NCBI RefSeq assembly: GCF_012184385.1
Contig: NZ_VSRL01000035.1
Location: 1 to 57,748 of the forward strand
Source: Lentzea indica
GTDB lineage: Bacteria > Actinomycetota > Actinomycetes > Mycobacteriales > Pseudonocardiaceae
Direction of reading: 5' to 3'
DNA: 57,748 bases
The notes below the pieces were generated by a model. That model was not told the DNA's origin and ran no database searches. It was given only the letters and a program-made list of their open reading frames with translations. Positions 9,446 to 18,220 of the stretch are shown here, in pieces (position 1 is the first letter of the stretch; each line of letters starts with the position of its first letter). Both the position numbers and the translations under genes were made by a program.

Positions 9446-10039
9446 ATGCGAATTGGAATCATCGGTGCCGGGCAGATGGCACGAGCACTGGGCAACGGCT
9501 GGGTCGCGGCCGGTCACGAAGTCCGGTACGGCGGGCGTGGCGAGGTCCGTGACGCCGCGGAGTTCGGGGACGTGACGCTGCTGGCCGTGCCCGTGTCCTC
9601 CCTGACAGACGTGCTCGCCGAAACGACGTTCGACGGGAAGACGCTGATCGACTGCACGAACGCGTTCGCGCCGGACGAAGGCGAGATGGTCCTCGCCGAG
9701 GACGCGGTGGCTGAGCGCGTGGCGAAGCTGGCGCCGGGTGCGCGGGTCGTGAAGGCGTTCAACCTGTGCGCCGCCGAGGTGTGGGAGTCGGACGAGCGGG
9801 AGTTCGAGGGACGCCGGCTGGTCGTGCCGCTGTGCGGCGACGACCCGGATTCACTCGTCCAGGTCGAAGAACTCGTCCGCGATCTGAAGGCGCAGCCGGC
9901 GAGAGCGGGCGGACTGCACCGCGCCCGCTACCTCGAAGCGATGTCGGTCTTCGTGGTCGGACTGTGGTTCACGGGCACCGACGCCCGCGCCGTGCTGCCA
10001 CCGCTGGAGGCCGCTTTCGCGGTCCCCGATGGAGGCTGA
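9446..10039 (+). CDS. NAD(P)-binding oxidoreductase, F420-dependent NADP reductase-like
   Basis: 197 residues. The N-terminus MRIGIIGAGQMARALGNGW is a Rossmann GxGxxA loop of the F420H2:NADP+ oxidoreductase/ProC-like family (NADP_bind, F420_oxidored). Later segments LLAVPVSSLTDVL, LIDCTNAFAPDEGE and VKAFNLCAAEVW match this group, whose substrates vary. The gene appears leaderless: TACCGT ends 7 nt before the ATG and no ribosome binding site is present. It is divergent from, and probably controlled by, the HxlR regulator. Confidence 0.82.
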   Translation: MRIGIIGAGQMARALGNGWVAAGHEVRYGGRGEVRDAAEFGDVTLLAVPVSSLTDVLAETTFDGKTLIDCTNAFAPDEGEMVLAEDAVAERVAKLAPGARVVKAFNLCAAEVWESDEREFEGRRLVVPLCGDDPDSLVQVEELVRDLKAQPARAGGLHRARYLEAMSVFVVGLWFTGTDARAVLPPLEAAFAVPDGG

Positions 10040-10116
10040 TCCTGCACAGCCACGGTTAGCTCACCCGTTCGGCGGGCACCCACCGGGTGTTCCGCCCGAA
10101 CGGAAGGGCCCTGGTC

Positions 10117-11223
10117 ATGCCGCCGGACAGACAGCTTCTCGCAGAGAGGTATCAGCTGGGGGAAGTGCTGGGCACCGGCGGCGTGGCGGTGGTGCGCAAG
10201 GCCAGGGACACCGTGCTGGGACGTGATGTCGCGATCAAGCTGTTCCGGCCAGGTCAGGACACGGCTGACGCACGGCGGTTCGACAACGAGATCTGCACGC
10301 TCGCCGGGCTGTCACATCCGGGTCTGGTGTCGGTGTACGACGCGGATCTGAGCGGCGAGACACCGTTCATGGTGCTCGAGCTGGTCGAGGGCCGGACGTT
10401 GCGCGACCGCGTCGACGACGGACCGATGGCCGTCGGGGACGTGCGCCGGTTGGGTGCGGCGCTGGCCGACGCGCTCGCCCACGTGCACGCGCACGGCTTC
10501 ATCCACCGGGACGTCAAGCCCTCCAACATCCTGCTCGATGACGACGACGTTCCGCGCCTGGCCGACTTCGGGCTGGCGCGTCTGGCGGACGGCGCTCGTC
10601 TCACGCGGACCGACCAGGTCGTCGGGACGGCCGCCTACCTCGCGCCGGAACAGGTGCGCGGCGAGGAGATCACGGCGGCGGTGGACGTGTACGCGCTGGG
10701 GCTGGTGCTGCTGGAGTGCCTGAGCGGACACCGTGAGTACGAGGGCGCGGAGATCGAGTCGGCCGTCGCCAGGCTGCACCGGCCACCTGTCGTGCCGGAC
10801 GATCTGCCGTTCGGCCTCGTGCGATTGCTGACGCTGATGACTTCACTGTCCGCTGATCGTCGCCCGACAGCGCGTGAATGTGCAGACGCTCTGCGCGCGC
10901 CCGCTTCGGATCCGCCGACTCTCGTCGCACCTCTGCCGGACCGTTCACGAGGACTGCTCGCCACCGCGTCGGCTGCGGTGCTGCTCGCCGCCGTCGGCAT
11001 CGGGATCGTCGTGCAGAACCGCACCGCCCCCGTGGAGTCGGCACCACCGCCGGCCACCATCGCGCCAGCCTCGACCCAGCCGCGCACCGCGCAGTGGACT
11101 CCGGCGCCCGTCGTGGAGCAGACGGCCGTACCGACCACGGCGCAGCCACCGGTGCAGGCGGGGGACAACAGCGGCAAGGGGAAGTCCGGCAGGGGAAACG
11201 GCAAGGGCAAGGGCGGACGCTGA
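10117..11223 (+). CDS. Membrane Ser/Thr protein kinase (PknB/Hanks type)
   Basis: 368 residues from ATG 10117, which has GAAGGG about 10 nt upstream; a GTG at 10087 would add ten residues. The kinase domain (about residues 12-270) has a glycine loop GTGGVAVV, catalytic lysine VAIK (K41), HRDVKPSN and DFGLA, and an activation-segment APE (YLAPEQVRG), so it should be active. One transmembrane helix follows (LLATASAAVLLAAVGIGIVV), then a short Pro/Thr-rich outer tail ending in GKGKSGRGNGKGKGG repeats. No PASTA domains are present, so the sensed signal is unknown. Confidence 0.92.
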   Translation: MPPDRQLLAERYQLGEVLGTGGVAVVRKARDTVLGRDVAIKLFRPGQDTADARRFDNEICTLAGLSHPGLVSVYDADLSGETPFMVLELVEGRTLRDRVDDGPMAVGDVRRLGAALADALAHVHAHGFIHRDVKPSNILLDDDDVPRLADFGLARLADGARLTRTDQVVGTAAYLAPEQVRGEEITAAVDVYALGLVLLECLSGHREYEGAEIESAVARLHRPPVVPDDLPFGLVRLLTLMTSLSADRRPTARECADALRAPASDPPTLVAPLPDRSRGLLATASAAVLLAAVGIGIVVQNRTAPVESAPPPATIAPASTQPRTAQWTPAPVVEQTAVPTTAQPPVQAGDNSGKGKSGRGNGKGKGGR

Positions 11224-11227
11224 GCCG

Positions 11228-11458
11228 TCAGCGGTTGGACGACGGGAAGTGGCCGCCGCTGCTGCCGAGCGCGAGCAGTTCGGTGTACTGATCCTGCCAG
11301 GACCGTTCGGTGGCCAGCAGGTCAGCGAGCCGTTGCACCCAGTCGGCGTCGACGGGCTCCGTGCCGCCGGTCTCCAGGTGTCGTTCCGTCTCCTCGCGCG
11401 CCTTGCGCCACTCGGACAGTGTGGGGCCGACCGACGGGCCGCCTTGCTCTTCTGACAT
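11228..11458 (-). CDS. Small conserved-looking acidic protein, unknown function
   Basis: 76 residues, soluble, helical and charged (LSEWRKAREETERHLETGG, QRLADLLATERSWQDQYTELLALG). No family was recognised. The ATG at 11458 has TACTGT 6 nt upstream on the minus strand, the leaderless pattern seen elsewhere here, and this is the main reason to call it a gene. It converges on the kinase gene with a 4-nt gap. Confidence 0.55.
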   Translation of the reverse strand: MSEEQGGPSVGPTLSEWRKAREETERHLETGGTEPVDADWVQRLADLLATERSWQDQYTELLALGSSGGHFPSSNR

Positions 11459-11499
11459 GCGACGACAGTACTGTGCACGCCACTGGGTCCGCCTCTGCT

Positions 11500-11693
11500 G
11501 TAGAGTCTGGCCGGTCGGGGTTCGGAGTTGTCGGCAACCAGCCGGTGCGGTCCCCCGATCCAGTCCGGCCCGTTGGCTCTCCGGCCGGAGACAGGAGCAC
11601 CGGCTTGTCGCCGGATCATCAGCTCTCTTTGGTTCCCCAGGTCTTTCAGGTCAGCGAATCTCGAAACTCGTCCTCTGCGCGGCTGATGCCCGG
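11500..11693 (+). promoter_or_regulatory. Promoter and structured leader of the cold-shock operon
   Basis: A TAGAGT hexamer near 11502 could be the -10, giving a leader of about 180 nt. Three foldable parts can be seen: GGTCGGGG pairing with CCCCGATC (about 11513-11563), a nested hairpin GTTG-TCGG-CAAC, and CCGGCC...GGCCGG near 11567-11590. Long structured leaders are known on cold-shock mRNAs, where they tune translation to temperature. No known riboswitch class was confirmed. Confidence 0.4.
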
Positions 11694-11942
11694 ATGACAT
11701 CCATCGAATCGTCTGGCCGTACGCGCCACGCAGCCGCCGACTTCGCCGAGGCGAGGATGGCCGCCGAGCGGGCAGAAGCCGTTCAGCAGCACGCGGCAGC
11801 GCGCAGAGTCGCCGAACGCGCCCACGACGTGGGCGACTGCCGGGAACTCCTCTCGATGCTCGGACTCACGGGCGTGCGCACCAAGTCACTCCTCCCGGAT
11901 GCGCTCAGTGTGTTCCGGCCGATCGAAGGACCACGCGAATGA
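11694..11942 (+). CDS. Small helical protein translationally coupled to a cold-shock gene
   Basis: 82 residues from ATG 11694. It is rich in Ala, Arg and Glu in the first half ([32 protein letters not shown]), predicted as one long helix, then a [18 protein letters not shown] tail. Its stop overlaps the csp start (ATGA at 11939-11942), so the two are co-translated. No family was recognised. A role in regulating or accompanying the cold-shock protein is an inference from the overlap. Confidence 0.6.
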   Translation: MTSIESSGRTRHAAADFAEARMAAERAEAVQQHAAARRVAERAHDVGDCRELLSMLGLTGVRTKSLLPDALSVFRPIEGPRE

Positions 11943-12142
11943 ATCAAGGCACCATGAAGTGGTTCAACGGCAGCAAGGGCTTCGGCTTCATCGCGCCGGA
12001 AGGCGGCGGAGCCGATCTCTTCGTGCACCAGTCCGAGATCGCCGGCTACGACCACCAGGGCATCCCGGACAACCAGCCCGTCGAGTTCGAGATCGGCGAG
12101 GGACGCAAGGGACCGCAGGCGGTTTCCGTTCGCGTCCTCTGA
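11939..12142 (+). CDS. Cold-shock protein (CspA family)
   Basis: 67 residues, a single five-strand OB fold that binds single-stranded RNA/DNA and melts secondary structure. The RNP1 motif KGFGFIAPE and RNP2 DLFVHQSEI are intact. The length and the opening [18 protein letters not shown] match the actinobacterial CspA/ScoF type. It is the last gene of a two-gene operon and ends 3 nt before the convergent hydrolase gene, leaving no room for an intergenic terminator. Confidence 0.95.
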   Translation: MNQGTMKWFNGSKGFGFIAPEGGGADLFVHQSEIAGYDHQGIPDNQPVEFEIGEGRKGPQAVSVRVL

Positions 12143-12145
12143 GCT

Positions 12146-13736
12146 TCACCGCACCGGAAGCGTGATCGCGGACGGCCTGACTGATCCACAGTGGACGGTC
12201 TGGTCGGCCGCGATCATCCTGATGGCCGTGGCGCGTGGTTCACCGGTACCGGGGTTGCGGGCGTAGCGCGGGAAAGCACCGCTCGAGACCTGCACACGGA
12301 TGCGGTGCCCACGCCGGAAGCGGTGCGCCGTCGGCCACAACCGGACGGCGGCGCACTGCGCTTCGGCCGCGTTGGTCAGGCTGACCAGGCCGTCGCACAC
12401 GTTCCACGACCGTCCGTCCTGGTCGACGTCGCAGAGCCGCACGAACACGTCGGCGTGGGAAAGGCTTGAGGAGAACCAGATCTCGGCACTCACCTCACCG
12501 ACGACCTCGACGTCCTGGTCGAGAACGGGCGTCGTGTAGGTGAGCACGTCCGGACGGGCCTCCAACGCGGTGTTGTCGACGCGCCCGCAGTCGGAGACCA
12601 GGCGCACACCACCAGCGGCCGGCGTGGGATCGGCCGGGTCGTAGCGGTAAGAGTCCGTTGAGGACTCTTCGGACGGCTCCGAAGTCAGCACGCCGCCGGC
12701 GCCGAGGTGGAACCGCTGCGGCGTGTAGCCCTCAGGCGGCCACGACTCGAAGTCGCGCCAGGCTTCCTCTCCCATGACGAACAGCCGAACGGGTGCGCGG
12801 TCCGCTGGTTGCTCGCCGCGGGCGTGGGCGAGACCGAAGTCGACCGCTTCGTCGATCGGCGCGGAGTTGAACTCGGCGTGCGTCCACGGGCCGACGGTCA
12901 GCCGGGCGGGGCGTCCGTTCTCCTGCAGCACTTGGAAGTCGCGCAGCTGGCCGGGCAGGAAGATGTCGTACCAGCCGCCGATCGAGCTGACCGGCACGGC
13001 GACGTCAGCGACCCGGTGGCTGTGATCGAACCCCTCCCACCGCGCGGAGCCGGCGTCGTGGGTGAGAATGTCCTGAATGTACGCGGAACGCTCTCCGAAC
13101 GCCGCGATGTCGGCCTCTCGCAACGGAAGCGTGCTCAACGCCCGCGCCGTCTTCTTGCTCTGGAACGCCTGGCGCACCATGGCGAGGGGACGCTCCTGAG
13201 TTCCGACCAGCACGCCCCACCCGAACGGCGTCTCGAGCGACATGCCGTCAGAGCGCAGGAACTCCAGCGTCAGCGCCGACTCGGTGACGATCGGGATCAT
13301 CGCCTTGACCTGCGGCGGCAGCTGGTCGGCGACAGTCCACTGCACGTGTCCGAGGTAGCTCAGGCCGTACAGCACGATGGCGTCGCTCCAGGGCTGCTCC
13401 ACCAGCCAGTCGAGGGTCGCGAGCCCGTCCTCGCGCTCCTGGCGCATGGGGTCGAACGCGCCGGCCGGAACCGAAGCTGCCGCGCACGCTCTGGATCAGC
13501 ACCTGGTACCCGCGCTCGGCCAGCGGCCGCGCCAGGATCTGACCGATCATGCCTCGGCCGTAGGGGGAACGGATCAACGCGGTCGGCAGCCCGTCACCTC
13601 CTGATCGCGGCATCCACCGGTCCGCCAGCAGTTCGACGCCGTCGGGCATCGGTACGCGCAGATCCCGCTGCACCACCACGTTCCTGGTCAGCGGCGGCGA
13701 GAGCTTCAGCTTGCGCTGGACGAGATGGCTGATCAT
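12146..13736 (-). pseudogene. CocE/NonD-family serine hydrolase (frameshifted)
   Basis: An X-Pro dipeptidyl-peptidase S15/CocE-type hydrolase. The N-terminal part (RDLRVPMPDGVELLADRWMP, SPYGRG, QSVRGSFGSG) is in one frame. The rest is in another, with the nucleophile motif GLSYLG, the Asp-region GGWYDIFLPGQ and the His-region VGPWTHAEF, then a C-terminal jelly-roll (VVGEVSAEIWFSSSL). The break is at 13461-13468 (CCGGCCGG): removing one C restores GSFGSGGAFDPMRQ and 529 residues, the family length. Its ATG overlaps the stop of the TetR gene (ATGA), so it is the regulated partner. Substrate unknown (ester or amide). Confidence 0.87.
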
Positions 13737-14311
13737 CGAACCTCCATCAGTACGGACATGACGTCCAGCAGCCGGTCGGTGAACGCCTCGGGGTCGGGCG
13801 CGCCCTCGACGACCCAGGCGGTGACGAACGATCCCGCGCCGCCGGTGAAGAAGACGGCGAGGTCGTCGATGGCCTGCGCCGTGAGCCGATCGCCGTACTG
13901 GTGCTCGATCGCCTGCCGGTTGACCGGCAGGAGCAGGCTGATCAGCCCGCGGTCCAGTGCGAACGCGCACGAACCGGTCAGCAGGGCGCCGTAGAACACC
14001 TGGTGTTCGGCGAAGTGCCGGGCCATGACGAGAGTCTCCGCACGCCCGTCCACGGGTTCTTGGAAACCCGAAAGGCAGGGCAGCAGCTCACGCCGTGCGA
14101 GGTCGAGCCCGGCCTCCAGCAGCACCGTGTCGAGGTCCCCGAAGTGCTGGTAGACGACACGGCGGCTCACGTCCGCGGCTTCGGCGATCTCCGAGAGCGT
14201 GACCGCTGTCGTGCCGCGTTCGGTGACCAGGTCGAACGCGGCTTGCAGCACGGCCGCGCGGGTGCGGCGCACCCGGCGATCGCGCGCAGGCTCGACCTCG
14301 TGCAGATCCAT
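13733..14311 (-). CDS. TetR/AcrR-family transcriptional regulator
   Basis: 192 residues. The N-terminal helix-turn-helix is clear (AAFDLVTERGTTAVTLSEIAEAADVSRRVVYQHFGDLDTVL), with a divergent ligand-binding C-terminal domain. It is the first gene of a two-gene operon with the CocE-type hydrolase (overlap ATGA) and would be expected to repress its own promoter until a hydrolase substrate or product binds. Confidence 0.93.
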   Translation of the reverse strand: MDLHEVEPARDRRVRRTRAAVLQAAFDLVTERGTTAVTLSEIAEAADVSRRVVYQHFGDLDTVLLEAGLDLARRELLPCLSGFQEPVDGRAETLVMARHFAEHQVFYGALLTGSCAFALDRGLISLLLPVNRQAIEHQYGDRLTAQAIDDLAVFFTGGAGSFVTAWVVEGAPDPEAFTDRLLDVMSVLMEVR

Positions 14312-14326
14312 ACCCGCAGATCCTGC

Positions 14327-14356
14327 ACACGTGTTACTAACTAGTCAACTGTTACT
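14327..14356. promoter_or_regulatory. Palindrome-rich promoter region of the TetR-CocE operon
   Basis: On the minus strand this reads GTAAC-AGT-TGACTAGTTA-GTAAC, containing a near-palindrome centred on ACTAGT and flanked by ACACGTGT at 14327-14334. A TTGACT -35-like hexamer is included. It sits 20-45 nt upstream of the TetR start and is the only likely operator. Assignment to this TetR is inferred. Confidence 0.4.
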
Positions 14357-14358
14357 TT

Positions 14359-15282
14359 TCACTCGGCGAACACGGGATAGTGGTCGGAAAGATCCGTGTA
14401 GGTGGACTTGCGGCCCCACGACCAGGTCGACCACTCAGGACTCTTCGCACGCCGCGTTTCGTTGCGCAGCACCGGTCCCTGGACCGCCAGCACGTAGTCG
14501 AGGTGCTCGGACGCGTACTCAGGCCCGTACTGGTCGCGGCAGATGCTGTTGTCCGCGCAGTCCCACGAGAACGGGTGTCCCGTGAACGCAGGCGTGGAGG
14601 CGCCCAGTTCCTGCACCATCCGTGGGAACTCGTCGCTCGCCTGGACCACGTTCAGGTCGCCCGCGACGTACACGGGCTCGGTCGCTGGGACGTTCCGCGC
14701 GGTCAGGAACGCCTTGATCTCCGCGCGCTGGGAGGCCCGGTACCCCGACGGCGCACTCGTGCAGGAGGATTCCTCGGCCTGCATGTGAGTGCCGATCACG
14801 TGCACCGGCCCGGTCGGCGACGCGACCCGGACGTACGCGAAACCCTTGTTGGAGAACCAGTCCGCGCCGCACGCGTCGCGGTAGACGTGCTGGACGCGGG
14901 TGGTGATCGGCCACCGGCTCAGGATCGCGACCCCGCCGTCCTCCGGCGTCGAGTCGCTGTAGGCACCGCTGGTCACGTCCCATCCTGCACGGCTGCGGCC
15001 CAGCACGGGGGTCTGGTGGGGGTAGGTGTCGCGCAGGTTGGCGAGCAGCCGGTCGGAGGCGGTGTTGTCGAACGCCTCGTTGAGCACGACCACGTCCTGC
15101 CCGGCCAGCACACCCGTGCTGTCGATCAGGTCGGCCCTCGTGAGCTGGCCCCAGTTCGGGTAGAGGTTCCTGGACAGCATGAAGACGTTGTAGGTGGCGA
15201 TCTTCGGGGCGGCGGGGGCCGCGACCGCGGGGGCGGCCGAGATCGTGAGCGCGACGGCGGCGGCGAGCGTGATCAGGCGCAT
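14359..15282 (-). CDS. Secreted sphingomyelinase C-like phosphodiesterase
   Basis: 307 residues from ATG 15282, beginning with a Sec signal peptide (MRLITLAAAVALTISAAPAVAA). The mature part is an endonuclease/exonuclease/phosphatase fold with the catalytic set visible: ATYNVFML (Asn), LNEAF (metal Glu), GTHMQAE (His), AGDLNVVQ (Asp, Asn) and the terminal SDHYPVFAE (Asp-His). The order and spacing, with the WFSNKGFAYVRV segment, match bacterial neutral sphingomyelinases, which hydrolyse sphingomyelin to ceramide and phosphocholine. Substrate choice among phospholipids is not proven. Confidence 0.85.
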   Translation of the reverse strand: MRLITLAAAVALTISAAPAVAAPAAPKIATYNVFMLSRNLYPNWGQLTRADLIDSTGVLAGQDVVVLNEAFDNTASDRLLANLRDTYPHQTPVLGRSRAGWDVTSGAYSDSTPEDGGVAILSRWPITTRVQHVYRDACGADWFSNKGFAYVRVASPTGPVHVIGTHMQAEESSCTSAPSGYRASQRAEIKAFLTARNVPATEPVYVAGDLNVVQASDEFPRMVQELGASTPAFTGHPFSWDCADNSICRDQYGPEYASEHLDYVLAVQGPVLRNETRRAKSPEWSTWSWGRKSTYTDLSDHYPVFAE

Positions 15283-15358
15283 GGGGCCCGATGGTGAGGG
15301 ACGTGAAAGTCCTTCACAACCGGGCGGGTGTGTCGTACCGATCAAGAGCCGATGAAGT

Positions 15359-16051
15359 TCATCGACCTTGCAGGCGTTCGAGGTCCGCACCCGACTTGTC
15401 GACCAGGGCACGCATCGCCGTGTAGGCGGCCTCAGGTTCGCGTGCCGCGATCGCGTCCACCACCGCACGGTGCGAGGGCACCGGGTCGTCCTCGACGCTG
15501 CCGTGCACGAGCTTGTCGCGTTCGGCCAGCCCGATCGCGATGATCCGCTCGACCTGGGTCAGGAACGCGTTGTGCGTGGCGGCCATCAGCAAACGATGGA
15601 AGTCGAGGTCTGCCTGAACGGTCGCGGCCAGGTCACGTGCGGAGGCCATCCGGTCCAAAGCGGCGGAGAGCGCCTCGATGTCGGCGTCCGTCGCGCGCTC
15701 GGCGGCCAGCCGGGCGGCGGCGGGCTCGACGATGACCCGCATCTCGGTGAGTTCGTCGAACAGGCTGTGGTCGGCGTTGGCCTGGGTCTGCCAGCGCATC
15801 ACGTCGGTGTCGAGCAGGTTCCACGACGAGCGCGGCTGCACGAACGTGCCGCGCTTCTGCCTGGCGTCGATCATGCCCTTGGCGGAGAGCACCTTCAGCG
15901 CCTCGCGCAGTGCCGTCAGGCTCACGTCCAGTTCTTCGCGCAGCGCAGGGAGATCGAGGGTGTCGCCCTCGCTGATCTCGCCGGCGAGGATCCGGCCCGC
16001 CAGCGCCTCGACGGTCTGGCCGTGCACGCCACGCAGACGCTTCTCGCTCAT
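15359..16051 (-). CDS. FadR/GntR-family regulator of galactoside/galactonate genes (DgoR-like)
   Basis: 230 residues. The N-terminal winged helix (LAGRILAGEISEGDTLDLPALREELDVSLTALREALKVLSAKGMI) is followed by an all-helical FCD ligand domain (MRVIVEPAAARLAAERA, DLDFHRLLMAATHN, with Asp and His typical of the metal or acid-binding site). TATGAT lies 8 nt before the ATG, so the mRNA is almost leaderless. It is divergent from an ABC importer-galactosidase operon across the conserved element at 16074-16098, which recurs at the galactonate locus. E. coli DgoR belongs to the same family. Confidence 0.9.
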   Translation of the reverse strand: MSEKRLRGVHGQTVEALAGRILAGEISEGDTLDLPALREELDVSLTALREALKVLSAKGMIDARQKRGTFVQPRSSWNLLDTDVMRWQTQANADHSLFDELTEMRVIVEPAAARLAAERATDADIEALSAALDRMASARDLAATVQADLDFHRLLMAATHNAFLTQVERIIAIGLAERDKLVHGSVEDDPVPSHRAVVDAIAAREPEAAYTAMRALVDKSGADLERLQGR

Positions 16052-16073
16052 GGGGCCAGATCATACGGCACAT

Positions 16074-16098
16074 CATAAATTATGAATTATTCTTGACA
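16074..16098. promoter_or_regulatory. Divergent operator-promoter, copy 1
   Basis: CATAAATTATGAATTATTC then TTGACA. The core AATT-ATG-AATT is palindromic. TTGACA (16093-16098) with CAATCT 17 nt later (16116-16121) is a good sigma-70-type promoter for the gene at 16129. The left half covers the -35 region of the leftward regulator gene. The same 25 nt occur at 21849-21873 with one mismatch. The AT-rich core stands out in DNA of about 70% GC. Confidence 0.8.
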
Positions 16099-16128
16099 TG
16101 ATCATGACGTGCGCGCAATCTGTCCGCC

Positions 16129-17390
16129 ATGGACAGGCGTCACTTCCTCCGCGTCACCGCTGCCGCGGGTGCCGGGTTGCTGGTCAGCGGCACGGCTTCC
16201 TGCGCCACGTCGGCGTCCTCCGGCCCGGTCACGCAGACCGCGGGCACGGTCTCGATCCAGTCCAACCTCTCGGCGCCCGCGGCGAAGGCGGCGATCGAGG
16301 CACTGGTCAAGGCGTTCAACGACAGGAAGGGCTCGCAGGCGTCGGTCAACACCGTGGCGTCCGAGACCTTCCGCACCCAGTTGCCGAGCTACCTGACTTC
16401 GGCGAACCCGCCCGACCTCTACACCTGGTACCCCGGCGCGTTGCTCACCGGATACGAGCAAAAGGGACTGCTGCTCGACGTCAGCGACGTCTGGCAGACC
16501 ATGGGCGACTATCCCCAGGCGTTCAAGACGTTGAGCGGCAAGGTGTTCGTGCCGACGACGTACTACTGGTGGGGCTTCTTCTACCGCAAGTCGAACTTCG
16601 CGCGGTGGGGCGTCACCCCGCCGAAGACCTGGACCGAGTTCGTCGAGCTGTGCAAGACGTTGCAGGGCAAGGGCGTCATCCCGCTCGGCATGGGCGCGGG
16701 ATCCGACTCGCCGTGGACGGCGTCGAGCTGGTTCGACTACTTCAACATCCGCGTCAACGGCGCGCCGTTCCACCGTGAGCTGCTCGCCGGCAAGCAGCGG
16801 TTCGACGACCCGAAGGTGAAGGCGATCTTCACGCCGTGGCGCGAGGTTCTGCCCTTCACCGACCCGAACGGCACCGCGATCGGCTTCCAGGAGGCCACCA
16901 CCGCGTTGCTGCAGGGCCGCACGGGCATGCTGCTCACCGGCGCGTTCTTCGCCGACGCGGCACCGAAGGACGCGCTCGACGACATCGACTTCTTCCGGTT
17001 CCCGATCATCGACCCGAAGGTGCCGCTCGCGGAGGAGGGCCCGACCGACGGCTTCTTCGCGAGCTCCAAGTCGCCGCACGTCAAGGAGCTCAAGGAGTTC
17101 CTGACCTTCGCGGCGACGGCGGAGGGTCAGGAGATCTACATCAGGAACTCCTCCGGCACGATCCTGCCGACGCACCCGAACGCCAAGGACTCCGGCACGC
17201 CGCTCGTGCAGAAGGGGCGTCAGCACCTCAAGGAGGCCGCGGAGATCACGCAGTTCTTCAACCGCGACTCCAGCGACGCGCTGCAGCCCACCGCGGACGC
17301 GCGCTGATCAAGTTCCTCCAGCAGCCCGACCAGCTGGACACGATTCTCGCGGACTGGCAGAAGGCAGCTCAGCAGGTGTGGTCGGCCTGA
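16129..17390 (+). pseudogene. Sugar ABC transporter substrate-binding lipoprotein (frameshifted near 3' end)
   Basis: A family 1 extracellular solute-binding protein. The N-terminus MDRRHFLRVTAAAG...SGTASC combines a twin-arginine-like motif (RRHFLR) with a lipobox. The body has TWYPGALLTGYEQKGLLLDVSDVW and TTYYWWGFFYRKSNF, typical of the group. Near 17296-17302 one base is missing in GCGCGC; adding it continues into ALIKFLQQPDQLDTILADWQKAAQQ and gives 420 residues. It is leaderless (-10 CAATCT, 7 nt before ATG). First gene of the importer operon; its substrate is probably an alpha-galactoside such as melibiose or raffinose. Confidence 0.87.
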
Positions 17391-17391
17391 G

Positions 17392-18219
17392 ATGCGTCGC
17401 CGGATCCCTCCTGTCCTGCTGCTGTTCGTGCTCGTCCCGTTGCTGGTGGAGGGTTTCTGGGTCTTCTGGCCCGCGCTGCAGGGGTTCTGGCTCGCGCTGA
17501 CGAACTGGGACGGCGTCTCGCCGCCCCGGTTCGTCGGGGCCGACAACTACGCCCGGATGCTCGGCGACCCGGTGTTCCACACCGCCGTCACCAACACTGC
17601 GATCTGGCTCGTGCTGTTCGGCGGGCTGTCGGCTGTCGGCGGTCTCGGGCTGGCCGTGTTGCTGCAGAAGGAACGTCGTGGCGTCGGGGTGTATCGGGCG
17701 GCGTTGTTCGTGCCGGTGGTGTTCTCGCTGGTCGCCACCTCGTTGATCTGGCAGGTGCTGTACCAGCCGGGCGGCATCTTCGACAGCTCTCCGCTGGCCG
17801 ACCCGGACACCGCGCTGTACGCGGTGCTGGTTCCTGCGCTGTGGCGGCAGGTCGGGTACGTGATGGTGCTGTACCTGGCCGGGCTCAAGGGCATCGACCC
17901 CGGGCTCTACGAAGCGGCCACTTTGGACGGTGCCACCGCGTGGCAGAAGTTCACGCACGTCACCTGGCCGCAGCTGCGGTCGGTGAACTCGGTGGTGCTG
18001 TCGGTGATCGTGATCGACTCGCTGCGGTCGTTCGACGTGGTGTGGTCCATGACGCGCGGCGGCCCCTACCACTCGTCCGAGCTGCTCAGCACGTACATGT
18101 ACTCGACGGCGTTCCAGTCGTTGAAGCTCGGCTATGCGAGTGCTCTGGCCGTCGTCATCTTCGTGCTGGCGTTCGGCGTGATCGTGACCTACCTCGTCCG
18201 CGCGTTCCGGGAGAACTGA
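17392..18219 (+). CDS. Carbohydrate ABC transporter permease (MalF-type)
   Basis: 275 residues with six predicted transmembrane helices. The EAA loop that docks the ATPase is visible as LYEAATLDGATAWQKFTHVTWPQL. It starts 1 nt after the stop of the binding-protein gene and ends 1 nt before the next permease. No ATPase gene is present in the operon; actinobacterial importers of this class commonly share one multi-sugar ATPase (MsiK) encoded elsewhere. Confidence 0.92.
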   Translation: MRRRIPPVLLLFVLVPLLVEGFWVFWPALQGFWLALTNWDGVSPPRFVGADNYARMLGDPVFHTAVTNTAIWLVLFGGLSAVGGLGLAVLLQKERRGVGVYRAALFVPVVFSLVATSLIWQVLYQPGGIFDSSPLADPDTALYAVLVPALWRQVGYVMVLYLAGLKGIDPGLYEAATLDGATAWQKFTHVTWPQLRSVNSVVLSVIVIDSLRSFDVVWSMTRGGPYHSSELLSTYMYSTAFQSLKLGYASALAVVIFVLAFGVIVTYLVRAFREN

Positions 18220-18220
18220 G

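Noticed and set aside
11515..11575. Resemblance of the csp leader (CGGCAACC followed by a CGGTGCGGT-type segment) to SAM-type riboswitches
   Set aside because: Only short similarity; the other conserved helices and core nucleotides could not be matched, and the downstream genes are not methionine genes.
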